The notes under the pieces are model-generated. The model had not been told where the DNA came from. It made no database searches and worked only from the letters and a program-made list of their open reading frames with translations. A stretch of DNA of 64,000 bases, taken from contig NC_071340.1 of the NCBI RefSeq assembly GCF_027744825.2, positions 689,501 to 753,500 of the forward strand, read 5' to 3'. The position numbers were made by a program, and so were the translations under genes. The stretch is from Synchiropus splendidus (taxonomy: Eukaryota > Chordata > Actinopteri > Syngnathiformes > Callionymidae). Of this stretch, positions 24,601-37,788 are shown in pieces (within the stretch, counting starts at the first letter, position 1; each line of letters begins with the position of its first letter).

Positions 24601-27600
24601 AGCAGAAAGGGTCTTTCTAGTAGTTGCACATCAAATCTAAGCTGTCTGAAGTGTTTTTCAAAAGTTATCAACACTTTTATGTTTGGCGTTCCGAAACCCA
24701 CCTTATCTCAGGCTGAAAAGCGTTTTTGTGCATTGTGCCATAACTTTTCAGGAAAGCTTCAGAACATGAAATTTTAACCTCCCACTATAGCAGAAAGGGT
24801 CTTTCTAGTAGTTGCACATCAAATCTAAACTGTCTGAAGTGTTTTTCCAAAGTTATCAACACTTTTATGTTTGGCGTTCCGAAACCCACCTTATCTCAGG
24901 CTGAAAAGCGTTTTTACGCATTGTGCCATAACTTTTCAGGGAAGCTTCAGAACATGAAATTTTAACCTCCCACTATAGCAGAAAGGGTCTTTCTAGTAGG
25001 TGCACATCAAATCTAAGCTCTCTGAAGTGTTTTTCGAAAGTTATCAACACTTTTATGTTTGGCGTTCCGAAACCCACCTTATCTCAGGCTGAAAAGCGTT
25101 TTTGTGCATTGTGCCATAACTTTTCAGGGAAGCTTCAGAACATGAAATTCTAACCTCCCACTATAGCAGAAAGGGTCTTTCTAGTAGTTGCACATCAAAT
25201 CTAAACTGTCTGAAGTGTTTTTCCAAAGTTATTAACACTTTTATGTTTGGCGTTCCGAAACCCACCTTATCTCAGGCTGAAAAGCGTTTTTGTGCATTGT
25301 GCCATAACCTTTCAGGGAAGCTTCAGAACATGAAATTTTAACCTCCCACTATAGCAGAAAGGGTCTTTCTAGTAGTTGCACATCAAATCTAAACTGTCTG
25401 AAGTGTTTTTCCAAAGTTATCAACACTTTTATGTTTGGCGTTCCGAAACCCACCTTATCTCAGGCTGAAAAGCGTTTTTGTGCATTGTGCCATAACTTTT
25501 CAGGGAAGCTTCAGAACATGAAATTTTAACCTCCCACTATAGCAGAAAGGGTCTTTCTAGTAGTTGCACATCAAATCTAAGCTGTCTGAAGTGTTTTTCA
25601 AAAGTTATCAACACTTTTATGTTTGGCGTTCCGAAACCCACCTTATCTCAGGCTGAAAAGCGTTTTTGTGCATTGTGCCATAACTTTTCAGGAAAGCTTC
25701 AGAACATGAAATTTTAACCTCCCACCATAGCAGAAAGGGTCTTTCTAGTAGTTGCACATCAAATCTAAACTGTCTGAAGTGTTTTTCCAAAGTTATCAAC
25801 ACTTTTATGTTTGGAGTTCCGAAACCCACCTTATCTCAGGCTGAAAAGCGTTTTTACGCATTGTGCCATAACTTTTCAGGGAAGCTTCAGAACATGAAAT
25901 TTTAACCTCCCACTATAGCAGAAAGGGTCTTTCTAGTAGGTGCACATCAAATCTAAGCTCTCTGAAGTGTTTTTCGAAAGTTATCAACACTTTTATGTTT
26001 GGCGTTCCGAAACCCACCTTATCTCAGGCTGAAAAGCGTTTTTGTGCATTGTGCCATAACTTTTCAGGAAAGCTTCAGAACATGAAATTTTAACCTCCCA
26101 CTATAGCAGAAAGTGTCTTTCTAGTAGTTGCACATCAAATCTAAACTGTCTGAAGTGTTTTTCCAAAGTTATCAACACTTTTATGTTTGGCGTTCCGAAA
26201 CCCACCTTATCTCAGGCTGAAAAACGTTTTTGTGCATTGTGCCATAACTTTTCAGGAAAGCTTCAGAACATGAAATTTTAACCTCCCACTATAGCAGAAA
26301 GGGTCTTTCTAGTAGGTGCACATCAAATCTAAGCTCTCTGAAGTGTTTTTCGAAAGTTATCAACACTTTTATGTTTGGCGTTCCGAAACCCACCTTATCT
26401 CAGGCTGAAAAGCGTTTTTGTGCATTATGCCATAACTTTTCAGGAAAGCTTCAGAACATGAAATTTTAACCTCCCACTATAGCAGAAAGGGTCTTTCTAG
26501 TAGTTGCACATCAAATCTAAACTGTCTGAAGTGTTTTTCCAAAGTTATCAACACTTTTATGTTTGGCGTTCCGAAACCCACCTTATCTCAGGCTGAAAAG
26601 CGTTTTTGTGCATTGTGCCATAACTTTTCAGGGAAGCTTCAGAACATGAAATTTTAACCTCCCACTATAGCAGAAAGGGTCTTTCTAGTAGTTGCACATC
26701 AAATCTAAACTGTCTGAAGTGTTTTTCAAAAGTTATCAACACTTTTATGTTTGGCGTTCCGAAACCCACCTTATCTCAGGCTGAAAAGCGTTTTTGTGCA
26801 TTGTGCCATAACTTTTCAGGAAAGCTTCAGAACATGAAATTTTAACCTCCCACTATAGCAGAAAGGGTCTTTCTAGTAGTTGCACATCAAATCTAAACTG
26901 TCTGAAGTGTTTTTCCAAAGTTATCAACACTTTTATGTTTGGCGTTCCGAAACCCACCTTATCTCAGGCTGAAAAGCGTTTTTACGCATTGTGCCATAAC
27001 TTTTCAGGGAAGCTTCAGAACATGAAATTTTAACCTCCCACTATAGCAGAAAGGGTCTTTCTAGTAGGTGCACATCAAATCTAAGCTCTCTGAAGTGTTT
27101 TTCGAAAGTTATCAACACTTTTATGTTTGGCGTTCCGAAACCCACCTTATCTCAGGCTGAAAAGCGTTTTTGTGCATTGTGCCATAACTTTTCAGGGAAG
27201 CTTCAGAACATGAAATTTTAACCTCCCACTATAGCAGAAAGGGTCTTTCTAGTAGTTGCACATCAAATCTAAACTGTCTGAAGTGTTTTTCCAAAGTTAT
27301 TAACACTTTTATGTTTGGCGTTCCGAAACCCACCTTATCTCAGGCTGAAAAGCGTTTTTGTGCATTGTGCCATAACTTTTCAGGGAAGCTTCAGAACATG
27401 AAATTTTAACCTCCCACTATAGCAGAAAGGGTCTTTCTAGTAGTTGCACATCAAATCTAAACTGTCTGAAGTGTTTTTCCAAAGTTATCAACACTTTTAT
27501 GTTTGGCGTTCCGAAACCCACCTTATCTCAGGCTGAAAAGCGTTTTTGTGCATTGTGCCATAACTTTTCAGGGAAGCTTCAGAACATGAAATTTTAACCT

Positions 27601-30600
27601 TCCACTATAGCAGAAAGGGTCTTTCTAGTAGTTGCACATCAAATCTAAGCTGTCTGTAGTGTTTTTCAAAAGTTATCAACACTTTTATGTTTGGCGTTCC
27701 GAAACCCACCTTATCTCAGGCTGAAAAGCGTTTTTGTGCATTGTGGCATAACTTTTCAGGAAAGCTTCAGAACATGAAATTTTAACCTCCCACTATAGTA
27801 GAAAGGGTCTTTCTAGTAGTTGCACATCAAATCTAAACTGTCTGAAGTGTTTTTCCAAAGTTATCAACACTTTTATGTTTGGAGTTCCGAAACCCACCTT
27901 ATCTCAGGCTGAAAAGCGTTTTTACGCATTGTGCCATAACTTTTCAGGGAAGCTTCAGAACATGAAATTTTAACCTCCCACTATAGCAGAAAGGGTCTTT
28001 CTAGTAGGTGCACATCAAATCTAAGCTCTCTGAAGTGTTTTTCGAAAGTTATCAACACTTTTATGTTTGGCGTTCCGAAACCCACCTTATCTCAGGCTGA
28101 AAAGCGTTTTTGTGCATTGTGCCATAACTTTTCAGGAAAGCTTCAGAACATGAAATTTTAACCTCCCACTATAGCAGAAAGTGTCTTTCTAGTAGTTGCA
28201 CATCAAATCTAAACTGTCTGAAGTGTTTTTCCAAAGTTATCAACACTTTTATGTTTGGCGTTCCGAAACCCACCTTATCTCAGGCTGAAAAGCGTTTTTG
28301 TGCATTGTGCCATAACTTTTCAGGGAAGCTTCAGAACATGAAATTTTAACCTCCCACTATAGCAGAAAGGGTCTTTCTAGTAGGTGCACATCAAATCTAA
28401 GCTCTCTGAAGTGTTTTTCGAAAGTTATCAACACTTTTATGTTTGGCGTTCCGAAACCCACCTTATCTCAGGCTGAAAAGCGTTTTTGTGCATTGTGCCA
28501 TAACTTTTCAGGGAAGCTTCAGAACATGAAATTTTAACCTCCCACTATAGCAGAAAGGGTCTTTCTAGTAGTTGCACATCAAATCTAAACTGTCTGAAGT
28601 GTTTTTCCAAAGTTATCAACACTTTTATGTTTGGCGTTCCGAAACCCACCTTATCTCAGGCTGAAAAGCGTTTTTGTGCATTGTGCCATAACTTTTCAGG
28701 GAAGCTTCAGAACATGAAATTTTAACCTCCCACTATAGCAGAAAGGGTTTTTCTAGTAGTTGCACATCAAATCTAAACTGTCTGAAGTGTTTTTCCAAAG
28801 TTATCAACACTTTTATGTTTGGCCTTCCGAAACCCACCTTATCTCAGGCTGAAAAGCGTTTTTGTGCATTGTGCCATAACTTTTCAGGGAAGCTTCAGAA
28901 CATGAAATTTTAACCTCCCACTATAGCAGAAAGGGTCTTTCTAGTAGTTGCACATCAAATGTAAGCTGTCTGAAGTGTTTTTCAAAAGTTATCAACACTT
29001 TTATGTTTGGCGTGCCGAAACCCACCTTATCTCAGGCTGAAAAGCGTTTTTGTGCATTGTGCCATAACTTTTCAGGAAAGCTTCAGAACATGAAATTTTA
29101 ACCTCCCACTATAGCAGAAAGGGTCTTTCTAGTAGTTGCACATCAAATCTAAACTGTCTGAAGTGTTTTTCCAAAGTTATCAACACTTTTATGTTTGGCG
29201 TTCCGAAACCCACCTTATCTCAGGCTGAAAAGCGTTTTTGTGCATTGTGCCATAACTTTTCAGGGAAGCTTCAGAACATGAAATTTTAACCTCCCACTAT
29301 AGCAGAAAGGGTCTTTCTAGTAGTTGCACATCAAATCTAAGCTGTCTGAAGTGTTTTTCAAAAGTTATCAACACTTTTATGTTTGGCGTTCCGAAACCCA
29401 CCTTATCTCAGGCTGAAAAGCGTTTTTGTGCATTGTGCCATAACTTTTCAGGAAAGCTTCAGAACATGAAATTTTAACCTCCCACTATAGCAGAAAGGGT
29501 CTTTCTAGTAGTTGCACATCAAATCTAAACTGTCTGAAGTGTTTTTCCAAAGTTATCAACACTTTTATGTTTGGCGTTCCGAAACCCACCTTATCTCAGG
29601 CTGAAAAGCGTTTTTACGCATTGTGCCATAACTTTTCAGGGAAGCTTCAGAACATGAAATTTTAACCTCCCACTATAGCAGAAAGGGTCTTTCTAGTAGG
29701 TGCACATCAAATCTAAGTTCTCTGAAGTGTTTTTCGAAAGTTATCAACACTTTTATGTTTGGCGTTCCGAAACCCACCTTATCTCAGGCTGAAAAGCGTT
29801 TTTGTGCATTGTGCCATAACTTTTCAGGGAAGCTTCAGAACATGAAATTTTAACCTCCCACTATAGCAGAAAGGGTCTTTCTAGTAGTTGCACATCAAAT
29901 CTAAGCTGTCTGAAGTGTTTTTCAAAAGTTATCAACACTTTTATGTTTGGCGTTCCGAAACCCACCTTATCTCAGGCTGAAAAGCGTTTTTGTGCATTGT
30001 GCCATAACTTTTCAGGGAAGCTTCAGAACATGAAATTTTAACCTCCCACTATAGCAGAAAGGGTCTTTCTAGTAGTTGCACATCAAATCTAAGCTGTCTG
30101 AAGTGTTTTTCAAAAGTTATCAACACTTTTATGTTTGGCGTTCCGAAACCCACCTTATCTCAGGCTGAAAAGCGTTTTTGTGCATTGTGCCATAACTTTT
30201 CAGGAAAGCTTCAGAACATGAAATTTTAACCTCCCACTATAGCAGAAAGGGTCTTTCTAGTAGTTGCACATCAAATCTAAACTGTCTGAAGTGTTTTTCC
30301 AAAGTTATCAACACTTTTATGTTTGGCGTTCCGAAACCCACCTTATCTCAGGCTGAAAAGCGTTTTTACGCATTGTGCCATAACTTTTCAGGGAAGCTTC
30401 AGAACATGAAATTTTAACCTCCCACTATAGCAGAAAGGGTCTTTCTAGTAGGTGCACATCAAATCTAAGCTCTCTGAAGTGTTTTTCCAAAGTTATCAAC
30501 ACTTTTATGTTTGGCGTTCCGAAACCCACCTTATCTCAGGCTGAAAAGCGTTTTTGTGCATTGTGCCATAACTTTTCAGGAAAGCTTCAGAACATGAAAT

Positions 30601-33600
30601 TTTAACCTCCCACTATAGCAGAAAGGGTCTTTCTAGTAGTTGCACATCAAATCTAAACTGTCTGAAGTGTTTTTCCAAAGTTATCAACACTTTTATGTTT
30701 GGCGTTCCGAAACCCACCTTATCTCAGGCTGAAAAGCGTTTTTGTGCATTGTGCCATAACTTTTCAGGGAAGCTTCAGAACATGAAATTTTAACCTCCCA
30801 CTATAGCAGAAAGGGTCTTTCTAGTAGTTGCACATCAAATCTAAGCTGTCTGAAGTGTTTTTCAAAAGTTATCAACACTTTTATGTTTGGCGTTCCGAAA
30901 CCCACCTTATCTCAGGCTGAAAAGCGTTTTTGTGCATTGTGCCATAACTTTTCAGGAAAGCTTCAGAACATGAAATTTTAACCTCCCACTATAGCAGAAA
31001 GGGTCTTTCTAGTAGTTGCACATCAAATCTAAACTGTCTGAAGTGTTTTTCCAAAGTTATCAACACTTTTATGTTTGGCGTTCCGAAACCCACCTTATCT
31101 CAGGCTGAAAAGCGTTTTTGTGCATTGTGCCATAACTTTTCAGGGAAGCTTCAGAACATGAAATTTTAACCTCCCACTATAGTAGAAAGGGTCTTTCTAG
31201 TAGTTGCACATCAAATCTAAACTGTCTGAAGTGTTTTTCCAAAGTTATCAACACTTTTATGTTTGGCGTTCCGAAACCCACCTTATCTCAGGCTGAAAAG
31301 CGTTTTTGTGCATTGTGCCATAACTTTTCAGGGAAGCTTCAGAACATGAAATTTTAACCTCCCACTATAGCAGAAAGGGTCTTTCTAGTAGTTGCACATC
31401 AAATCTAAGCTGTCTGAAGTGTTTTTCAAAAGTTATCAACACTTTTATGTTTGGCGTTCCGAAACCCACCTTATCTCAGGCTGAAAAGCGTTTTTGTGCA
31501 TTGTGCCATAACTTTTCAGGAAAGCTTCAGAACATGAAATTTTAACCTCCCACTATAGCAGAAAGTGTCTTTCTAGTAGTTGCACATCAAATCTAAACTG
31601 TCTGAAGTGTTTTTCCAAAGTTATCAACACTTTTATGTTTGGCGTTCCGAAACCCACCTTATCTCAGGCTGAAAAGCGTTTTTGTGCATTGTGCCATAAC
31701 TTTTCAGGAAAGCTTCAGAACATGAAATTTTAACCTCCCACTATAGCAGAAAGGGTCTTTCTAGTAGTTGCACATCAAATCTAAACTGTCTGAAGTGTTT
31801 TTCCAAAGTTATCAACACTTTTATGTTTGGCGTTCCGAAACCCACCTTATCTCAGGCTGAAAAGCGTTTTTGTGCATTGTGCCATAACTTTTCAGGGAAG
31901 CTTCAGAACATGAAATTTTAACCTCCCACTATAGCAGAAAGGGTCTTTCTAGTAGTTGCACATCAAATCTAAGCTGTCTGAAGTGTTTTTCAAAAGTTAT
32001 CAACACTTTTATGTTTGGCGTTCCGAAACCCACCTTATCTCAGGCTGAAAAGCGTTTTTGTGCATTGTGCCATAACTTTTCAGGAAAGCTTCAGAACATG
32101 AAATTTTAACCTCCCACTATAGCAGAAAGGGTCTTTCTAGTAGTTGCACATCAAATCTAAACTGTCTGAAGTGTTTTTCCAAAGTTATCAACACTTTTAT
32201 GTTTGGCGTTCCGAAACCCACCTTATCTCAGGCTGAAAAGCGTTTTTACGCATTGTGCCATAACTTTTCAGGGAAGCTTCAGAACATGAAATTTTAACCT
32301 CCCACTATAGCAGAAAGGGTCTTTCTAGTAGGTGCACATCAAATCTAAGCTCTCTGAAGTGTTTTTCGAAAGTTATCAACACTTTTATGTTTGGCGTTCC
32401 GAAACCCACCTTATCTCAGGCTGAAAAGCGTTTTTGTGCATTGTGCCATAACTTTTCAGGGAAGCTTCAGAACATGAAATTTTAACCTCCCACTATAGCA
32501 GAAAGGGTCTTTCTAGTAGTTGCACATCAAATCTAAACTGTCTGAAGTGTTTTTCCAAAGTTATTAACACTTTTATGTTTGGCGTTCCGAAACCCACCTT
32601 ATCTCAGGCTGAAAAGCGTTTTTGTGCATTGTGCCATAACTTTTCAGGGAAGCTTCAGAACATGAAATTTTAACCTCCCACTATAGCAGAAAGGGTCTTT
32701 CTAGTAGTTGCACATCAAATCTAAACTGTCTGAAGTGTTTTTCCAAAGTTATCAACACTTTTATGTTTGGCGTTCCGAAACCCACCTTATCTCAGGCTGA
32801 AAAGCGTTTTTGTGCATTGTGCCATAACTTTTCAGGGAAGCTTCAGAACATGAAATTTTAATCTCCCACTATAGCAGAAAGGGTCTTTCTAGTAGTTGCA
32901 CATCAAATCTAAGCTGTCTGAAGTGTTTTTCAAAAGTTATCAACACTTTTATGTTTGGCGTTCCGAAACCCACCTTATCTCAGGCTGAAAAGCGTTTTTG
33001 TGCATTGTGCCATAACTTTTCAGGAAAGCTTCAGAACATGAAATTTTAACCTCCCACTATAGCAGAAAGGGTCTTTCTAGTAGTTGCACATCAAATCTAA
33101 ACTGTCTGAAGTGTTTTTCCAAAGTTATCAACACTTTTATGTTTGGAGTTCCGAAACCCACCTTATCTCAGGCTGAAAAGCGTTTTTACGCATTGTGCCA
33201 TAACTTTTCAGGGAAGCTTCAGAACATGAAATTTTAACCTCCCACTATAGCAGAAAGGGTCTTTCTAGTAGGTGCACATCAAATCTAAGCTCTCTGAAGT
33301 GTTTTTCGAAAGTTATCAACACTTTTATGTTTGGCGTTCCGAAACCCACCTTATCTCAGGCTGAAAAGCGTTTTTGTGCATTGTGCCATAACTTTTCAGG
33401 AAAGCTTCAGAACATGAAATTTTAACCTCCCACTATAGCAGAAAGTGTCTTTCTAGTAGTTGCACATCAAATCTAAACTGTCTGAAGTGTTTTTCCAAAG
33501 TTATCAACACTTTTATGTTGGGCGTTCCGAAACCCACCTTATCTCAGGCTGAAAAGCGTTTTTGTGCATTGTGCCATAACTTTTCAGGAAAGCTTCAGAA

Positions 33601-34592
33601 CATGAAATTTTAACCTCCCACTATAGCAGAAAGGGTCTTTCTAGTAGTTGCACATCAAATCTAAACTGTCTGAAGTGTTTTTCCAAAGTTATTAACACTT
33701 TTATGTTTGGCGTTCCGAAACCCACCTTATCTCAGGCTGAAAAGCGTTTTTGTGCATTGTGCCATAACTTTTCAGGGAAGCTTCAGAACATGAAATTTTA
33801 ACCTCCCACTATAGCAGAAAGGGTCTTTCTAGTAGTTGCACATCAAATCTAAACTGTCTGAAGTGTTTTTCCAAAGTTATCAACACTTTTATGTTTGGCG
33901 TTCCGAAACCCACCTTATCTCAGGCTGAAAACCGTTTTTGTGCATTGTGCCATAACTTTTCAGGGAAGCTTCAGAACATGAAATTTTAATCTCCCACTAT
34001 AGCAGAAAGGGTCTTTCTAGTAGTTGCACATCAAATCTAAGCTGTCTGAAGTGTTTTTCCAAAGTTATCAACACTTTTATGTTTGGCGTTCCGAAACCCA
34101 CCTTATCTCAGGCTGAAAAGCGTTTTTGTGCATTGTGCCATAACTTTTCAGGAAAGCTTCAGAACATGAAATTTTAACCTCCCACTATAGCAGAAAGGGT
34201 CTTTCTAGTAGTTGCACATCAAATCTAAACTGTCTGAAGTGTTTTTCCAAAGTTATCAACACTTTTATGTTTGGAGTTCCGAAACCCACCTTATCTCAGG
34301 CTGAAAAGCGTTTTTACGCATTGTGCCATAACTTTTCAGGGAAGCTTCAGAACATGAAATTTTAACCTCCCACTATAGCAGAAAGGGTCTTTCTAGTAGG
34401 TGCACATCAAATCTAAGCTCTCTGAAGTGTTTTTCGAAAGTTATCAACACTTTTATGTTTGGCGTTCCGAAACCCACCTTATCTCAGGCTGAAAAGCGTT
34501 TTTGTGCATTGTGCCATAACTTTTCAGGAAAGCTTCAGAACATGAAATTTTAACCTCCCACTATAGCAGAAAGGGTCTTTCTAGTAGTTGCA
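21621..34592. repeat. Large duplicated block, copy 2 (69 monomers)
   Basis: The class order is: A B C D A B C B C d E A B C d A B C D E A B C d F d A B C D E A B C d A D A A B A B C D B B C d A B A A B F A B C D E A B C d F E A B C d. The offset from copy 1 is 21620 bp (115 monomers) at the start, 21056 (112) from 22185, 21432 (114) from about 27261 and 21056 again from 31021 onward. Every offset is an exact multiple of 188. By eye, aligned monomers differ by only about one base per kilobase, for example GAACTG at 24459, TGTCTGTAG near 27653, AAGTTCTC near 29715 and AAAACCG near 33929. This points to a recent segmental duplication inside the array. Confidence 0.9.
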
Positions 34593-34780
34593 CATCAAAT
34601 CTAAACTGTCTGAAGTGTTTTTCCAAAGTTATCAACACTTTTATGTTGGGCGTTCCGAAACCCACCTTATCTCAGGCTGAAAAGCGTTTTTGTGCATTGT
34701 GCCATAACTTTTCAGGAAAGCTTCAGAACATGAAATTTTAACCTCCCACTATAGCAGAAAGGGTCTTTCTAGTAGGTGCA
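32525..34780. repeat. Two tandem complete six-monomer HOR units
   Basis: 32525-33652 and 33653-34780 both read E A B C d F with the same private markers: TTTTAATCTCCC in A, GGAG in C and TGGGCG in F. This is the cleanest tandem pair of the 1128-bp unit in the window. They differ at a few bases, such as AAAACCG and C32 in the second unit (34029) and T170 in the d monomer of the first only. Confidence 0.85.
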
Positions 34781-37700
34781 CATCAAATCTAAGCTCTCTG
34801 AAGTGTTTTTCGAAAGTTATCAACACTTTTATGTTTGGCGTTCCGAAACCCACCTTATCTCAGGCTGAAAAGCGTTTTTGTGCATTGTGCCATAACTTTT
34901 CAGGAAAGCTTCAGAACATGAAATTTTAACCTCCCACTATAGCAGAAAGGGTCTTTCTAGTAGTTGCACATCAAATCTATACTGTCTGAAGTGTTTTTCC
35001 AAAGTTATCAACACTTTTATGTTTGGCGTTCCGAAACCCACCTTATCTCAGGCTGAAAAGCGTTTTTGTGTATTGTGCCATAACTTTTCAGGGAAGCTTC
35101 AGAACATGAAATTTTAACCTCCCACTATAGCAGAAAGGGTCTTTCTAGTAGTTGCACATCAAATCTAAGCTGTCTGAAGTGTTTTTCAAAAGTTATCAAC
35201 ACTTTTATGTTTGGCCTTCCGAAACCCACCTTATCTCAGGCTGAAAAGCGTTTTTGTGCATTGTGCCATAACTTTTCAGGAAAGCTTCAGAACATGAAAT
35301 TTTAACCTCCCACTATAGCAGAAAGGGTCTTTCTAGTAGTTGCACATCAAATCTAAACTGTCTGAAGTGTTTTTCCAAAGTTATCAACACTTTTATGTTT
35401 GGCGTTCCGAAACCCACCTTATCTCAGGCTGAAAAGCGTTTTTACGCATTGTGCCATAACTTTTCAGGGAAGCTTCAGAACATGAAATTTTAACCTCCCA
35501 CTATAGCAGAAAGGGTCTTTCTAGTAGGTGCACATCAAATCTAAGCTCTCTGAAGTGTTTTTCGAAAGTTATCAACACTTTTATGTTTGGCGTTCCGAAA
35601 CCCACCTTATCTCAGGCTGAAAAGCGTTTTTGTGCATTGTGCCATAACTTTTCAGGAAAGCTTCAGAACATGAAATTTTAACCTCCCACTATAGCAGAAA
35701 GGGTCTTTCTAGTAGTTGCAGATCAAATCTAAACTGTCTGAAGTGTTTTTCCAAAGTTATCAACACTTTTATGTTTGGCGTTCCGAAACCCACCTTATCT
35801 CAGGCTGAAAAGCGTTTTTACGCATTGTGCCATAACTTTTCAGGGAAGCTTCAGAACATGAAATTTTAACCTCCCACTATAACAGAAAGGGTCTTTCTAG
35901 TAGGTGCACATCAAATCTAAGCTCTCTGAAGTGTTTTTCGAAAGTTATCAACACTTTTATGTTTGGCGTTCCGAAACCCACCTTATCTCAGGCTGAAAAG
36001 CGTTTTTGTGCATTGTGCCATAACTTTTCAGGGAAGCTTCAGAACATGAAATTTTAACCTCCCACTATAGCAGAAAGGGTCTTTCTAGTAGTTGCACATC
36101 AAATCTAAACTGTCTGAAGTGTTTTTCCAAAGTTATTAACACTTTTATGTTTGGCGTTCCGAAACCCACCTTATCTCAGGCTGAAAAGCGTTTTTGTGCA
36201 TTGTGCCATAACTTTTCAGGGAAGCTTCAGAACATGAAATTTTAACCTCCCACTATAGCAGAAAGGGTCTTTCTAGTAGTTGCACATCAAATCTAAACTG
36301 TCTGAAGTGTTTTTCCAAAGTTATCAACACTTTTATGTTTGGCGTTCCGAAACCCACCTTATCTCAGGCTGAAAAGCGTTTTTGTGCATTGTGCCATAAC
36401 TTTTCAGGGAAGCTTCAGAACATGAAATTTTAATCTCCCACTATAGCAGAAAGGGTCTTTCTAGTAGTTGCACATCAAATCTAAGCTGTCTGAAGTGTTT
36501 TTCAAAAGTTATCAACACTTTTATGTTTGGCGTTCCGAAACCCACCTTATCTCAGGCTGAAAAGCGTTTTTGTGCATTGTGCCATAACTTTTCAGGAAAG
36601 CTTCAGAACATGAAATTTTAACCTCCCACTATAGCAGAAAGGGTCTTTCTAGTAGTTGCACATCAAATCTAAACTGTCTGAAGTGTTTTTCCAAAGTTAT
36701 CAACACTTTTATGTTTGGCGTTCCGAAACCCACCTTATCTCAGGCTGAAAAGCGTTTTTACGCATTGTGCCATAACTTTTCAGGGAAGCTTCAGAACATG
36801 AAATTTTAACCTCCCACTATAGCAGAAAGGGTCTTTCTAGTAGGTGCACATCAAATCTAAGCTCTCTGAAGTGTTTTTCGAAAGTTATCAACACTTTTAT
36901 GTTTGGCGTTCCGAAACCCACCTTATCTCAGGCTGAAAAGCGTTTTTGTGCATTGTGCCATAACTTTTCAGGAAAGCTTCAGAACATGAAATTTTAACCT
37001 CCCACTATAGCAGAAAGTGTCTTTCTAGTAGTTGCACATCAAATCTAAACTGTCTGAAGTGTTTTTCCAAAGTTATCAACACTTTTATGTTGGGCGTTCC
37101 GAAACCCACCTTATCTCAGGCTGAAAAGCGTTTTTGTGCATTGTGCCATAACTTTTCAGGAAAGCTTCAGAACATGAAATTTTAACCTCCCACTATAGCA
37201 GAAAGGGTCTTTCTAGTAGTTGCACATCAAATCTAAACTGTCTGAAGTGTTTTTCCAAAGTTATTAACACTTTTATGTTTGGCGTTCCGAAACCCACCTT
37301 ATCTCAGGCTGAAAAGCGTTTTTGTGCATTGTGCCATAACTTTTCAGGGAAGCTTCAGAACATGAAATTTTAACCTCCCACTATAGCAGAAAGGGTCTTT
37401 CTAGTAGTTGCACATCAAATCTAAACTGTCTGAAGTGTTTTTCCAAAGTTATCAACACTTTTATGTTTGGCGTTCCGAAACCCACCTTATCTCAGGCTGA
37501 AAAGCGTTTTTGTGCATTGTGCCTTAACTTTTCAGGGAAGCTTCAGAACATGAAATTTTAATCTCCCACTATAGCAGAAAGGGTCTTTCTAGTAGTTGCA
37601 CATCAAATCTAAGCTGTCTGAAGTGTTTTTCAAAAGTTATCAACACTTTTATGTTTGGCGTTCCGAAACCCACCTTATCTCAGGCTGAAAAGCGTTTTTG

Positions 37701-37788
37701 TGCATTGTGCCATAACTTTTCAGGAAAGCTTCAGAACATGAAATTTTAACCTCCCACTATAGCAGAAAGTGTCTTTCTAGTAGTTGCA
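34593..37788. repeat. Satellite with six-monomer HORs (17 monomers)
   Basis: The class order is F d A B C d C D E A B C d F E A B. 36097-37224 is a complete E A B C d F unit. The next unit starts at 37225, keeps E A B and then joins directly to an F monomer at 37789, so C and d are missing from it. The A monomer at 34969 has the rare CTATACTG, also found at 38165 and 45685. Private changes include CAGATC at 35721, ATAACAG near 35880 and GCCTTAAC near 37521. Confidence 0.8.
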
